Below, piece by piece: positions 45,598 to 56,863 of a stretch of DNA of 64,000 nucleotides. Positions within the stretch are counted from its first letter, which is position 1. Each line of letters opens with the position of its first letter. The notes beneath the pieces are model-generated. The model saw only the letters and a program-made list of their open reading frames with translations. It was not told the DNA's origin and made no database searches. Source of the DNA: Periplaneta americana (Eukaryota > Arthropoda > Insecta > Blattodea > Blattidae); NCBI RefSeq assembly GCF_040183065.1, contig NC_091120.1, forward strand, positions 179,763,396 to 179,827,395, read 5' to 3'. The translations under genes and the position numbers were made by a program.

Positions 45598-46751
45598 TTT
45601 GTAAATCGGATTTCAGAAGATGCATAGGTATGATCAGTGATTTTTATTCATTCTTGTTCTTGAATGCCAATGCGAGTCATATTTGAAACTGCTGTGCATC
45701 GACTGGAGTGGTTTGTAATTTTATATATATTTTTGACGTCCAGACCAGCGCAGTTTCAAATGTTGGCAAACAAAGAAACAAATGCTAGGGACGCGATAAA
45801 ATTAAACAAATGCTAGGGACACGATAAAATTAAACAACTGCTAGGGACGCGATAAAATTGTGCGATAAGCAGCCATGATTGGTTGAAATACGTCCTTTCG
45901 TACCGTTTTATTGGTCAAAAGTAGTATGACGTAGTAAGAGTGTAATAGTCAATAAAAAAATTAGTCAAATAAATTACATGTATTTGCTACTAAGGACTAA
46001 TATAACAAGAACCTTACTTTTCTGTGAGTCATAGTATACGCTAAGTAAAAATTAGTTACAAAACAAATGTTGGAGCGCAAATTTACTTTCCACTTGACCG
46101 CACTATGCATATGGTGAAATAAGTAGGGAAGTTTTATCTCCGCGTCTGCTCTGTCACGCTGTGATATATCGCTTGCCAACCCCAACACAATAAAGAAAAC
46201 AAAACACATCAGTCTTCCGTTTTGAAGTTCATTACCTCCAATCCACCGGCACATTACTCAGACTCCAGATTTGAAATTCGAAAAAAACTTTCACAGACAG
46301 GAATGCTGGACCGTTCATCATTGTCAGCAGTGTAAAATGGTGCATATCCACGGGGAAAATTTATACGAGAAAATCGATCACAACCCGAGATGAAATGTCT
46401 CCATCCGCGACTGTCAGATTGCATCAAAGGAAAGAGACATCAATGCAAAAGAGACATACGTCCACTTATGAGCAAGTCAGTGAACTCGAGATACAACTTA
46501 AATAAATAATTCACAGGTTACGTACGCGATAGGCAAAGGACAGTGTCGTGAAATGACAAGGATGTTATCCGGGAGAGCTGGAGGTCTGCCACCAGACTGT
46601 AATGCCGAAAAACGACAGAAGTGCCGAACACTTAAGTTTGACTCGGTCTGTAAGAATTAATTTCCCTCACCCTGTATGAATTTATTTGACAGTTTGTCGT
46701 TTTTCAGTGTATTTATTTTGTAAAAATGTTTCTTGTAATCAAGTATTTTAT
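45598..46751. other. Unassigned, with a 28-bp triplicate at 45779-45861
   Basis: CAAATGCTAGGGACGCGATA with AAATTAAA occurs three times in tandem (second copy CACG, third ACTG). A CCAAT-like GATTGG follows at 45878. No ORF with a motif. Confidence 0.6.
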
Positions 46752-47007
46752 TTTTTATTTATTGGGTTATTTTACGACGCTGTATCAATATCTAGGTTAT
46801 TTAGCGTCTGAATGAAATGAAGGTGATAATGCCGCTGAAATGAGTCCGGGGCCCAGCACCGAAAGTTACCCAGCATTTGCTCGTACTGGGTTGAGGGAAA
46901 ACCCCGGAAAAAAACCTCAACCAGGTAACTTGCCCCGACCGGGATTCGAACCCGCGCCACCTGATTTCGCAGCCAGACGCGCTGACCGTTACTCCACAGG
47001 TGTGGAC
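46752..47007 (-). repeat. SINE-B copy, well preserved
   Basis: On the minus strand: CCACACCTGTGGAGTAACGG, B-box GGTTCGAATCCCGG, CAAGTTACCTGGTTGAGG, CCGGACTCATTTCAGCGGCA, AGACGCTAAATAACC and the CGTAAAATAACCC tail. It is the best-preserved SINE-B of this window. Confidence 0.93.
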
Positions 47008-47309
47008 GCAATCATGTAACTTATATGATAAAATATAAGACAAAGAGAAGTACATGACAGTTCAAATACATGAAATAAAAAATTTACGGCCGCTTTTTTA
47101 TATGTAACGTCTATTTCAATCTACATTAATAGAAATAATTAAAGGATTTGGTGAAATGAAAATTACACTGATGTCATTCGACTTCGGTTGCCATGGAAAA
47201 AGCTTACGATATCCAATAAACTGGACAATGTGAACGAGTCCATTCCTATACACAAGGGGAGTCCGCATATACAGAGTACATATTTAATAGCGTATTCCTA
47301 AACATAAAA

Positions 47310-48150
47310 GGTAAACGTGCGAATTCGAAATGAGGCAGTAGAACAAGTGGACAGCTTCAAATATTCAGAGTGTACTATACGTAGTAACATGACCTGCTGC
47401 CAGGAAGTCAAAAGAAGGATAACAATGGCAAAGGAAGCTTTTAATAGAAAAAGGAAAATTTTCTGCAGGCCTCTGGAAAAAGAACTAAGGAAGAGACTAG
47501 TGAAGTGCTTTGTGTAGAGTGTAGAATTGTATAGGACAGAAATATAGACATTGCGACGAAGTGAAAAGAAGCGACTACAAGCATTTGAAATCTGGATATG
47601 GAGAAGAATTGAGTATGTGAAATACAAACAGAATTGAAAACGCAAATCTAGCTTTCAGGTAAAGCTCCCTGTGAAGCAGACTTGAATAAATTCAAGGGAG
47701 AAATTGTTCCGGGCCGGGTATCGATCCCAGGACTTTTGGCTTAGGGAACCAACGCTCTACTGACTGAGCTACCCAGGAACTTCACCCGACACCGTCCCAA
47801 TTTTTCCCTTTTTATCCACATAACTCGAGTGGGCTGACAAGACGCCAGAATTTATTGAAGAATTGGAAATGAAGCTGTGCTAGAAAGAGTGAGCGAAGAA
47901 AGAATAATGCTAAAACATTTATCAGGCTGGGTCACTGGCTGAGGAGAAACTGACTACTGAAGGATGCACTGGAAGGAATGGTGAACGGGAAAAAAGTTCG
48001 GAGAAGGAGATCTCAGATGTTAGACAACATTAAGAAATATGGATGATATGCGAAAGCTAAGAAGAAGGCGAAAAAGGAGGGAGATTGGAGTATGCTGGGT
48101 TTGCAGTGAAAGACATGCCCTTGGGCAGAAAACTATGAAAGAATTATGTT
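47310..48150 (+). pseudogene. LINE-D RT C-terminus, split by a SINE
   Basis: RNEAVEQVDSFKYSECTIRS (usually FKYLGC), QEVKRRITMAKEAFNRKRKI, PLEKELRKRLVKCFV, a stop, RRSEKKRLQAFEIWIWRRI, then the SINE. After it come GNEAVLERVSEERIMLKHLS, frame changes, and RKLRRRRKRREIGVCWVCSE. The blocks follow the LINE group with ...GPLEKELRKRLVKCFVWSV and AFEMWIWRRM. It is decayed by stops and frameshifts. A second fragment of this family is nested at 59.8-60.1 kb. Confidence 0.85.
47641..47859 (-). repeat. tRNA-derived SINE with inverted arms around the tRNA module
   Basis: On the minus strand a tRNA-like module (47716-47790: TGGGTAGCTCAGTCAGTAGA, stem TTGGTT/AGCCAA, GGGATCGATACCCGG) is followed by AACAATTTCTCCCTTGAA and preceded by AAGGGAAAAATTG. 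The flanking words form a 13-bp inverted repeat with one mismatch. The body continues with GCTTCACAGGGAGCTTTACC. Direct repeats GAATTG(A/G)AAA at 47631-47640 and 47860-47869 flank the insertion inside LINE-D. Confidence 0.85.
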
Positions 48151-48189
48151 TTAATACCATCATCTCATAGAAGATACTGGAGAATAAAA

Positions 48190-48575
48190 AAGCCATGAAT
48201 TAATTGAGCCGTGGCTGATGTATAAAGTGACCAAAGTCATCGGCCCGAGGGATATCGGGACGGTGTGTCGCAGGCTGCATAACTGGAGCAGGAAGCTGGA
48301 GCGGTGTGTCGTGTGATTGATGGACATTCGTCTCGAGACCGATCACCTGTCAGGGGTCGTAGCCTTGGTGCGGTCATCGGAAAACAAAAAAATTCTGGGG
48401 TCAAAGACAGAGCCTCGTATGCTGCAAGTTCCCTCAGTTTGACTCCTGTCTGCCCAGTTCAACGATCGGATTTATTAGCATCTTATTCCGAGGCGTTGTC
48501 TGCGTCAACCCCTGGGATAGGAGACGAAGGCCCCGGCGTTTCTACTATTAATCTCTTAAAAAAAAAAAAAAAATC
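48190..48575 (+). repeat. Retroposed segment ending in poly(A), unidentified
   Basis: A more GC-rich block with an open frame at 48304-48597 (97 aa; STPGIGDEGPGVSTINLL then poly-Lys from the A-run). The A-run at 48559-48573 marks a polyadenylated retrocopy or LINE part. I do not recognise the sequence, and a truncated LINE 5' region is one possibility. Confidence 0.4.
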
Positions 48576-48952
48576 AGAGGCTACTCAGAGTCGATGACAT
48601 TATCGTATGGCAGTCATGGACCCACAGGAGGAATTACCATAGCATGGAAAGTCAATGAACTCTGAGTAAAAACGCGCCACGATAGCTTTATCCACCACTA
48701 ATATCAAAATAGGCTGAAATCAAATTCCACTTTCTTTGCAGAGGACGGAGAACTCAAACGGCGCTGCGTCAACACCTTTCAGCATTATTTAGCATCGATG
48801 GAACTGATAACGAGATGAAACTCTGGTAAGGATTCTCCATGGGGTCACCCAACATTCGCTTTACAATTGAAAAAATAGGTGTATAACTTTATTACGCTGC
48901 ATATTTTTACGCAGAGTAGACCTACGTGTGGGTGCGATCACCTGTTCGATAG
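48576..48952. other. Unassigned spacer before the 40-bp satellite
   Basis: Nothing recognised. Confidence 0.45.
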
Positions 48953-51360
48953 GTGCATAGCTTTACTACGTCGCTTATCTTTACGTAAAACTGCATGTTG
49001 GAGCGATCAGCTGCATAACTTTACGTAAAACTGCATGTTGGAGCGATCAGCTGCATATCTTCACGTAAAACTACATGTCGGAGCGATCAGCAGCATATAT
49101 TTACGTTAAACTGCATGTTGGAGCGATCAGCTGCACATCTTTACGTAAAAGGGATTGTTGGAGCGATCAGTTGCATATATTTACGTTAAACTGCATGTTG
49201 GAGCGATCAGCTACACATCTTTACGTAAAATAGATTGTTGGAGCGATCAGCTGCATATAGTTACGTTAAACTGCATGTTGGAGCGATTAGCTGCATATAT
49301 TTACGTTAAACTGCATGTTGGAGCGATCAGCTGCACATCTTTACGTAAAACTGCATGTTGGAGCGATCAGCTGCACATCTTTACGTAAAAGGGATTGTTG
49401 GAGCGATCAGCTGCATATATTTACGTTAAACTGCATGTTGGAGCGATTAGCTGCATATATTTTCGTTAAACTGCATGTTGGAGCGATCAGCTGCACATCG
49501 TTACGTAAAACTGCATGTTGGAGCGATCAGCTGCACATCTTTACGTAAAAGGGATTGTTGGAGCGATCAGCTGCATAACTTTACCAAAAACTGCATGTTG
49601 GAGCGATCGGCTGCATACCTTTACGTAAACCTGCATGTTGGAGCGATCAACTGCATACCTTTACGTAAAACTGCATGCTGGAGCATTCAGCTGCATAACT
49701 TTACGTAAAACTGCATGTTTGAGCGATCGGCTGCATACCTTTACGTAAAACTGCATGTTGGAGCGATCAGCTGCATAACTTTACGTAAAACTGCATGCTG
49801 GAGCATTCAGCTGCATAACTTTACGTAAAACTGCATGTTTGAGCGATCGGCTGCATACCTTTACGTAAAACTGCATGTTTGAGCGATCGGCTGCATACCT
49901 TTACGTAAAACTGCATGCTGGAGCATTCAGCTGCATAACTTTACGTAAAACTGCATGCTGGAGCGATCAGCTGCATACCTTTACGTAAAACTGCATGCTG
50001 GAGCGATCAGCTGCATACCTTTACGTAAAACTGCATGCTGGAGCATTCAGCTGCATAACTTTACGTAAAACTGCATGTTGGAGCGATCAGCTGCATACCC
50101 TTACGTAGAACTGCATGCTGGAGCATTCAGCTGCATAACTTTACGTAAAACTGCATGTTGGAGCGATCAGCTGCATACCTTTACGTAAAACTGCATGCTG
50201 GAGCATTCAGCTGCATAACTTTACGTAAAACTGCATGCTGGAGCGATCAGCTGCATAACTTTACGTAAAACTGCATGTTGGAGCGATCAGCTGCATACCT
50301 TTACGTAAAACTGCATGCTGGAGCATTCAGCTGCATAACTTTACGTAAAACTGCATGTTGGAGCGATCAGCTGCATACCCTTACGTAGAACTGCATGCTG
50401 GAGCATTCAGCTGCATAACTTTACGTAAAACTGCATGTTGGAGCATTCAGCTGCATAACTTTACGTAACACTGCATGCTGGAGCGATCAGTTGCATACAC
50501 TTACGTTAAACTGCATGTTGGAGCGATCAGCTGCATAACTTTACTTAAAACTGCATGCTGGAGCGATCAGCTGCATACCTTTACGTAAAACTGCATGCTG
50601 GAGCATTCAGCTGCATAACTTTACGTAAAACTGCATGTTGGAGCGATCAGCTGCATACCTTTACGTAAAACTGCATGCTGGAGCATTCAGCTGCATAACT
50701 TTACGTAAAACTGCATGCTGGAGCATTCAGCTGCATACCTTTACGTAAAACTGCATGTTGGAGCGATCAGCTGCATAACTTTGCTTAAAACTGCATGTTG
50801 GAGCGATCGGCTGCATACCTTTACGTAGAACTGCATGCTGGAGCATTCAGCTGCATAACTTTACGTAAAACTGCATGTTGGAGCGATCAGCTGCATACCC
50901 TTACGTAGAACTACATGCTGGAGCATTCAGCTGCATAACTTTACGTAAAACTGCATGTTGGAGCATTCAGCTGCATAACTTTACGTAAAACTGCATGCTG
51001 GAGCGATCAGTTGCGTACACTTACGTTAAACTGCATGTTGGAGCGATCAGCTGCATAACTTTACTTAAAACTGCATGCTGGAGCGATCAGCTGCATACCT
51101 TTACGTAAAACTGCATGCTGGAGCATTCAGCTGCATAACTTTACGTAAAACTGCATGTTGGAGCGATCAGCTGCATACCTTTACGTAAAACTGCATGCTG
51201 GAGCATTCAGCTGCATAACTTTACGTAAAACTGCATGTTGGAGCGATCAGCTGCATAACTTTACTTAAAACCGTATGTTGGAGCGATCGGCTGCATACAT
51301 TTACGTAGAACTGCATGTTGGAGCGATTAGCTGCATATCTTTACGTAAAAGGGATTGTTG
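48953..51360. repeat. 40-bp satellite, about 60 copies, with higher-order structure
   Basis: Unit: TTACGTAAAACTGCATGTTG then GAGCGATCAGCTGCATAACT, strict 40-bp period. Variants at fixed sites (GTTGG/GCTGG, GCGATCAG/GCATTCAG, CATAACT/CATACCT, TACGTTAAAC, AAAAGGGATTG) recur in order, giving 80-, 120- and longer multi-unit repeats. The AAAAGGGATTGTTG variant occurs in the first 650 bp and again in the final unit. Each unit carries the palindromes TTACGTAA and CAGCTG, and GCATGC in the C variants. Because 40 is not divisible by 3, frames read a 40-aa cycle (CWSDQLH, LHVGAIS); these are not proteins. Confidence 0.98.
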
Positions 51361-52325
51361 AACAGCGCGTGGAATGTGACGCCAGCAAGGGAAGACAAGG
51401 AGAACAAGAGGAATACAAGGAGAGCGAGGGGAATACAAGAAGAATAAAGGGAAGATAACGAGAACGTTGGGAATGCAATGAGAACGAAGGATATACAAGG
51501 AGAATGGGAATACAAGGAAAACAAAGGAAGACAGAAGAAGGTGAACAGAAGGACAAAAGAGGTAAAAGAAAGAGAAAAGGGAAAATACAAGGAGAAAAGG
51601 GGAATGCGATAAGAACGAGGGGTGTACAAGGATAAGGGGAATACAAGGAAAACAAGGGAAGACAAGATAAGAAGGGGAATATAAGGAGAAAAGGAGAGTC
51701 CAAGGAACAAAGGCGAATACAAGGAGAACGAGGAGTATACAAAGAGAACGAGGGGAATAGAAGGAACACAAAGGAAGACAGGACAAGAAGGGAAATACAA
51801 GGATAAAAAGAGAAATACGAGAGCGAGGGGAATATAAGGATAAAAGGGGAATAAAGGAGAAAAGGAGTAATACAAGGAGAACAAAGGGAAGACAATAAAA
51901 AAGTTGGGAATACACTGAGAACAAGGGGAATACAAGAAGGACGAAGGGAAGACAATGAGAACGAGGAAAATACACGATAACGAGGGAAATATAAGCAGAA
52001 CAAAAGAAAGATAAGAAGAACAAGGGGAATACAAGGAGAACAAAGGGGTGGCAATGAGAACGAGGGGAATATAAGGATAAGAGGGGGATGGAGAGCAGGA
52101 AGAATATATGGAGAACAAAGGAAAGACATCTCCCAATGAGAACATTGGGAATACAATAAGAACGGAGAGGAATAGCCTACAAGGAGAACGAGAGAAATAC
52201 AGAGAAAATGAGGGAAATACAAGAACAAGAATAATACAAGGAGAATGAGGGGAATACAAGGAAAACAAATGGAAGACAAGGAGAACAAGGAGAATACAAG
52301 GAGAACAAGAGGAATATAAGGGAAC
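51361..52325. repeat. Purine-rich ~20-bp satellite
   Basis: Degenerate 20-bp units such as AACAAGAGGAATACAAGGAG and AGCGAGGGGAATACAAGAAG run for about 960 bp. It starts directly at the end of the 40-bp satellite and ends at a SINE-C head. The minus strand is T/C-rich, so three overlapping frames stay open for 240, 313 and 328 codons (PSFSLYSPCS-like repeats). Confidence 0.93.
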
Positions 52326-52560
52326 AAGGTAGCTCGGGCGGCAAGCGCTCGAGCGTGGGTTCGATTCCCGCTTGGACTGATTACCTGGTTGGCTTTTTTC
52401 TTATGTTTTCCCTAACCGTAAAGAAAATGTTAGGTAATCTGTGGCGAATATTCGGTTTCATCTCGCCAAATATCATGTCACTAATAGTATCTACATTATT
52501 TTATACCGGTACTAAATAACCTAGTAGCTGATATTGCATTGTTAAATAACGACCTAAGAA
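52326..52560 (+). repeat. SINE-C copy
   Basis: Head GGTAGCTCGGGCGGCAAGCG, B-box GGTTCGATTCCCGC, CTGATTACCTGGTTGGC, TTTCATCTCGCCAAATATCA and the 3' end GCATTGTTAAATAACGACC. Confidence 0.9.
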
Positions 52561-53829
52561 TAAAATGCAGAAACTGAAAGTGACCTTAATAGTGGCACCT
52601 TAACTGAGTAATGACTTAAGAAATGCCCGCATTTTATGACTGACAAATGAGATTTTTTTATGGTCAAACACGTAAAACTAAGATGTAAGCTGAGTTTAAT
52701 TTCTTGGTTTACTAATTTCTCATGGTCAAGTTCTCAGAATTACTTAATAATTCATAAGTTTAATAAGTTTACATTGCATGTGATGCGCATGTAGCGTGTA
52801 CAACGAATCAAATATAATTATTCAGCATGCTCGAGAGACGTTGCATGAAGCAGAACTAAGGCGCACACGTTGACAATGAAGCGGACGCTTTTCATTCAAA
52901 CTTCTGGGGCATTTCTAAGAAAATGACTTCACTGTAGGTCAGTGTCGTGTCACTACACTAGCTTGCAGTAGTTTTAAGGAAGACGTACACCTTTCGCTAG
53001 TATAATTTTACTACATTTAAACATTTTTTCCTCAGTATCTAACGCTCCTCTGAAATAAAAATTGAGATGGCTAATATACTCTTCCTGTACACCACTAAAC
53101 AATATATTGGAATGTTTTAGAAAACCTATCAGTTATTTTTGTAATCATAAAATATGTAGAGTAAGTCTACTCTGTTCAGGCGGACAGAGATGAAGTTACT
53201 AAAAGATTACAATTTTGATTTAATTCCTGTTTTGAGCTATTATTAATAAACATAGTCAGTCTTACTAATAAACCGTGTATAGTTTTTATACTAGATTTAT
53301 GCAGAGCTGGGACAGAAAACTTTACTAATAAACCATGCATAAGCGATGGACGTATAAACAGCCTGTAACTATACAATGGGAATTGCTTTGTAGTAGTTAT
53401 ATAGGCTACACGAAACCCCTTGTTTAAGCGTTGTATATAGAGAAAAAATGGCCGCCTCTCTAACAGCTGTTCGTATCGACTGTCATTTTATGATGATGGT
53501 CGCCTAGTAACCAAAGAAGAACAAACCAAAGAGCACAGAATAATTAGAATGATATTACTGTGGCTTGTACTCTTTGACCAAAATATAGTATGGTAATCGA
53601 TTAGAGCCAGTTGTACTATCGATACTTAATACGCCACACTAGAGCGCTCTACCGGATGCAATAGAAAACCTCAGATATTCTATTGTCGTTCGTAAAGAAG
53701 TAATGACGAAATTATGACGTAGCTGTGTAACAGTTGTACTGTTATACACGACGTATGCAGTGATTATTAGTAAGGAATTTACACACGAGGTATAAATCAG
53801 CTACTCATTGTATAAGTATAAGACAGTTA
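52561..53829. other. Unassigned AT-rich stretch
   Basis: No recognised ORF, repeat pair or tandem array. Confidence 0.5.
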
Positions 53830-54813
53830 GGCCCAATTGTATAAAACTCCCTGACTAAAGATCAACTTTGATCGAAGATCGAAAAGTAAACCGAGTTCAG
53901 ACACTTCTTCTATTGTATAAAACTTTTCTGCGATCAAATTACCTTGGTTCAAATGCAATCTAAGTTCACGTGAAAAGGATTTGGCAACATCGCATAAACA
54001 GGTGAAATACGTGATGCGCGGACCATGTTATACAGGTTTGTTCAGTGTTGCCAATCTAGCGATTTTAACTCTTTTTCAACAACAATTTCTTTTAACTTTT
54101 ATATTGCTTAAATAGGGATTTAGTGACCTTTTTAGCACCCCATAGTGACAAAATTTAATCTTTCTTTGTTGATAATGAGAAATCTAGCGGATTTACAACT
54201 ACTTTTTCGCGACTTTCCGTATTACACTCTGTTGGAGACACTGGTTTTTTTGCAATGTAAATAATGGCGGACAATAAGAAGAAGGTTGACTGTTCACCAA
54301 ATTGTTATCATGTTATGGTGTTTGATACTGCTAAACATAATAAAGCTTTATAAAACGACAATTTTCGTTTAGTAATACAGTTAATTGAACATTTATGAAT
54401 GTAGCTATCATATCCATTAATAATTAATGGTTGTTATAAACATAATATAATTATAGGTTATGTTATTTGATACTGCTGAACACGATAGAGCCTTATAAAA
54501 TATAAGAATGTTTGTGTATTAAGGCAAGAAATTGAAAGAAATATATATAAATGTACCTAACATATCTATTAATATTAATAATACTGGATATTTTATTTGC
54601 ACAATCTGTCACTCGTATATTTCAAACAGAAAAGAAATAACTGAACTTGGATCATCTAACTTAATCGGAGAAATTTCTTCAGTCAAAGTAGACTTTAGTT
54701 TGAGACAAATTAATCTCAGATTAGACTTTATACAACACAAAATTCCAAGTTCAGCTGAAACAAGGATCAATTTAACCTCTGATCTAAGATTAAATGGTTT
54801 ATACAATCGGGCC
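53830..54813. mobile_element. PIF/Harbinger-like non-autonomous element, 984 bp
   Basis: Left end GGCCCAATTGTATAAAACTC, right end (minus strand) GGCCCGATTGTATAAACCAT, with a perfect TTA duplication on both sides (53827-53829, 54814-54816). A 3-bp TWA target and a GGCC start are typical of PIF/Harbinger. The interior (54532-54831 open frame, 99 aa) has no HARBI1 motif. Confidence 0.85.
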
Positions 54814-55013
54814 TTAAACGTCTGTATATAGAGTTTTTATTAGTAAGACCGAGTATCTATAACATACCGTAAATATAGGAAATATAGATTCTGAGGAAAG
54901 ACTGTTGAAATATAGTAAAATTATACTACGGAAAGGTGTACTTCTCCTCTTAAGCAGTTTGGGTATCCTCTCCTCCTTCCGTCCCTTTGATGTGTATTGC
55001 GGGCTGCATTATA
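54814..55013. other. Spacer between two transposons
   Basis: Nothing recognised apart from the flanking target sites. Confidence 0.4.
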
Positions 55014-55640
55014 CAGGGTGTAAGGGGTATAAGTGCCGTCCTTTTACAGTCTTTGGGGACGGTCTACGGGATCAAAAAATGTTCATAGAACACTGAGTCA
55101 AAACTTTTTAGTTTTCCCAGAAAAAAAAAATTATTTCCTGATTTTATTAGCGTTATGCTGCTTATATAGTTAGTAAAATTACGAAAATAATTACATCAGT
55201 AGGCATATCTAGCAAAGAGTTAAATATTAGTTTAAATAAATATTTGTATGCTCTATTACGTTTTCGTGAAATTAAATAATAATGCATGCTTAAATTTGTT
55301 AATATTCTGGCGTGAGAGACATGACAACATGTTCAGCAGGGTACACGCAGCTGACTATTCTGCACAGACGTACAGCTGAGTTCAAGCTCCCTGTCCATAG
55401 GTCTCCTGCCGAGCGGATGGCAGTTCAGTACAGGTATTCGATAAACAACTTACATTGTTATTTACAGTTCAGGAATATCATATGTTATTAATTTATGAAG
55501 AAAGTCGTTGTAATGAAAGTGCGGCAAGAAGGATGTACCGTCAACGTTTTTTGCAAAGAAGGTTACCAGATCAGCGAACTTTTGTAGCGGTTTCTCAACG
55601 ATTACTAGAAACTGGGAGTCTCCTACCTCGTTTCTAAAAT
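55014..55640 (+). pseudogene. Transposase N-terminus (DUF4817-type HTH) with 5' terminal repeat
   Basis: The terminus CAGGGTGTAAGGGGTATAAG after TA (55012-55013) is followed about 440 bp later by FTVQEYHMLLIYEESRCNES, then AARRMYRQRFLQRRLPDQRT and LLETGSLLPRF and a stop. This matches the helix-turn-helix start (DUF4817) of a repetitive insect Tc1/mariner-like transposase (Y...LMIYGE....ARAAARLYRQRFP.RRHPD..T....V.R..ETGSVLP). The catalytic domain and the right terminus are missing, so it is 3'-truncated. Confidence 0.75.
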
Positions 55641-55941
55641 CACACAACCAGAAATTTCTTTAAAAATGATACTGCTTTACGGAAGCGGGATGGATTAAAA
55701 TTTTGTATTAGAAAAAAAGTTGGTGTGATTTTGTGGAGGAAACCATTACTGTTTATTTTTTACATTTACAATAAAAAATGGAGCAATACTGTTGAATAAA
55801 ATATACATTTATCCTAATGTTCTATTAATGAGATTGAAAGTTTGTATTTGCTGCTCGTTTTATGTAAACAACAGTTGCCCTAGTCCACCCCTACATTAGA
55901 ACACAGAATCTGTTTTGTACTGGTATGTCTATACCCGCTTA
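55641..55941. other. AT-rich spacer
   Basis: Nothing recognised. Confidence 0.4.
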
Positions 55942-56471
55942 GGGGAGACCCGGCTAAATCCGCAATATTAAGTAGTAAACTATCATATTTTTCTGAAAAT
56001 GTTTATTAAAAAATATTATCAAGGTGCGTAGACATGGACGAAACCTTTCATTACCAAATGAGATAAAGAGGCCTATTAAAATGAAAATATATTTAGTTGT
56101 ACATACATTATAGTTGAAAAAGAACTCGGGTAATTCCGCAACAGTGCGGATAAATCCGCAATAGAATTTGGCTAATTCCGCAATAGTAAATAATTATGAA
56201 AGTAACATAAAAGGAACAATTTATATGTAACAGTGCTCACTTTCTTCACAGCTGTGTAGCAAAACACGAAAAACAGCCAACTTTCGATGTTTCACTGTAT
56301 TGCCGACAGAGGTGTCGACCAATATCCTTGATTTTTTTCTATAGCACTGCAGAAGTCATGCCTCCTGTTGACAGCCTCTCAAAACTTACGTTCACGCTAT
56401 TGTATAGCAGCAGTAAAATAATAAGCACTACTGCGGAATTACCTGTACTGCGGAATTACTCGAGTTTTCTC
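55942..56471. mobile_element. 530-bp pogo-like MITE with repeated TAATTCCGCA
   Basis: After TA (55940-55941), the left end GGGGAGACCCGGCTAAATCC; before TA (56472-56473), the right end on the minus strand GAGAAAACTCGAGTAATTCC. The ends match at about 16 of 23. TAATTCCGCA or TAAATCCGCA occurs three times within 55953-56180 and, inverted, twice at 56431-56459. The terminus resembles pogo/Tigger ends in insects. Confidence 0.75.
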
Positions 56472-56473
56472 TA

Positions 56474-56828
56474 CTGTGTACTTGTAAACCCTCTCCTCCA
56501 CATCAAGCAACGTTGCCAAACGTCTAATATTATAAAACTTTAATAATTAGTTAAATACTGAAATTAGAAAAAAATTGTGGACATTGTGCATGGAGAATCA
56601 GGTCCCACAGCAAATATTTTAATCTGAAGGGAGAAGGCCAAGGTTATCGTACGCACTTTCCATCTAAGCGGTCCGTGGTTCGATTCTCGACGAGGACTAT
56701 GTATTTATTCACACTGCAAATGAGTAAATACCCGGTGGCAGTAGTAACTGAATACACTCGATAATGACAATTAATAAAAAATTGATAATAATAATAATAA
56801 TAATAATATTATAATAATAATAATAATA

Positions 56829-56863
<35 letters not shown>

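Noticed and set aside
49155..49708. Repetitive proteins of 77 aa (CWSDQLH/LHVGAIS units)
   Set aside because: Translation of the 40-bp satellite; the 40-aa period is simply three units read in frame.
39770..51360. CRISPR-like arrays
   Set aside because: The 40- and 41-bp repeats are directly tandem with no unique spacers, and the host is eukaryotic.
51301..52327. Three overlapping minus-strand ORFs of 240, 313 and 328 codons
   Set aside because: They read a degenerate 20-bp T/C-rich tandem repeat in three frames; all stay open because the strand rarely spells stops. No domain is present.
52326..53829. Gene in the region after SINE-C
   Set aside because: AT-rich with only short motif-less frames.
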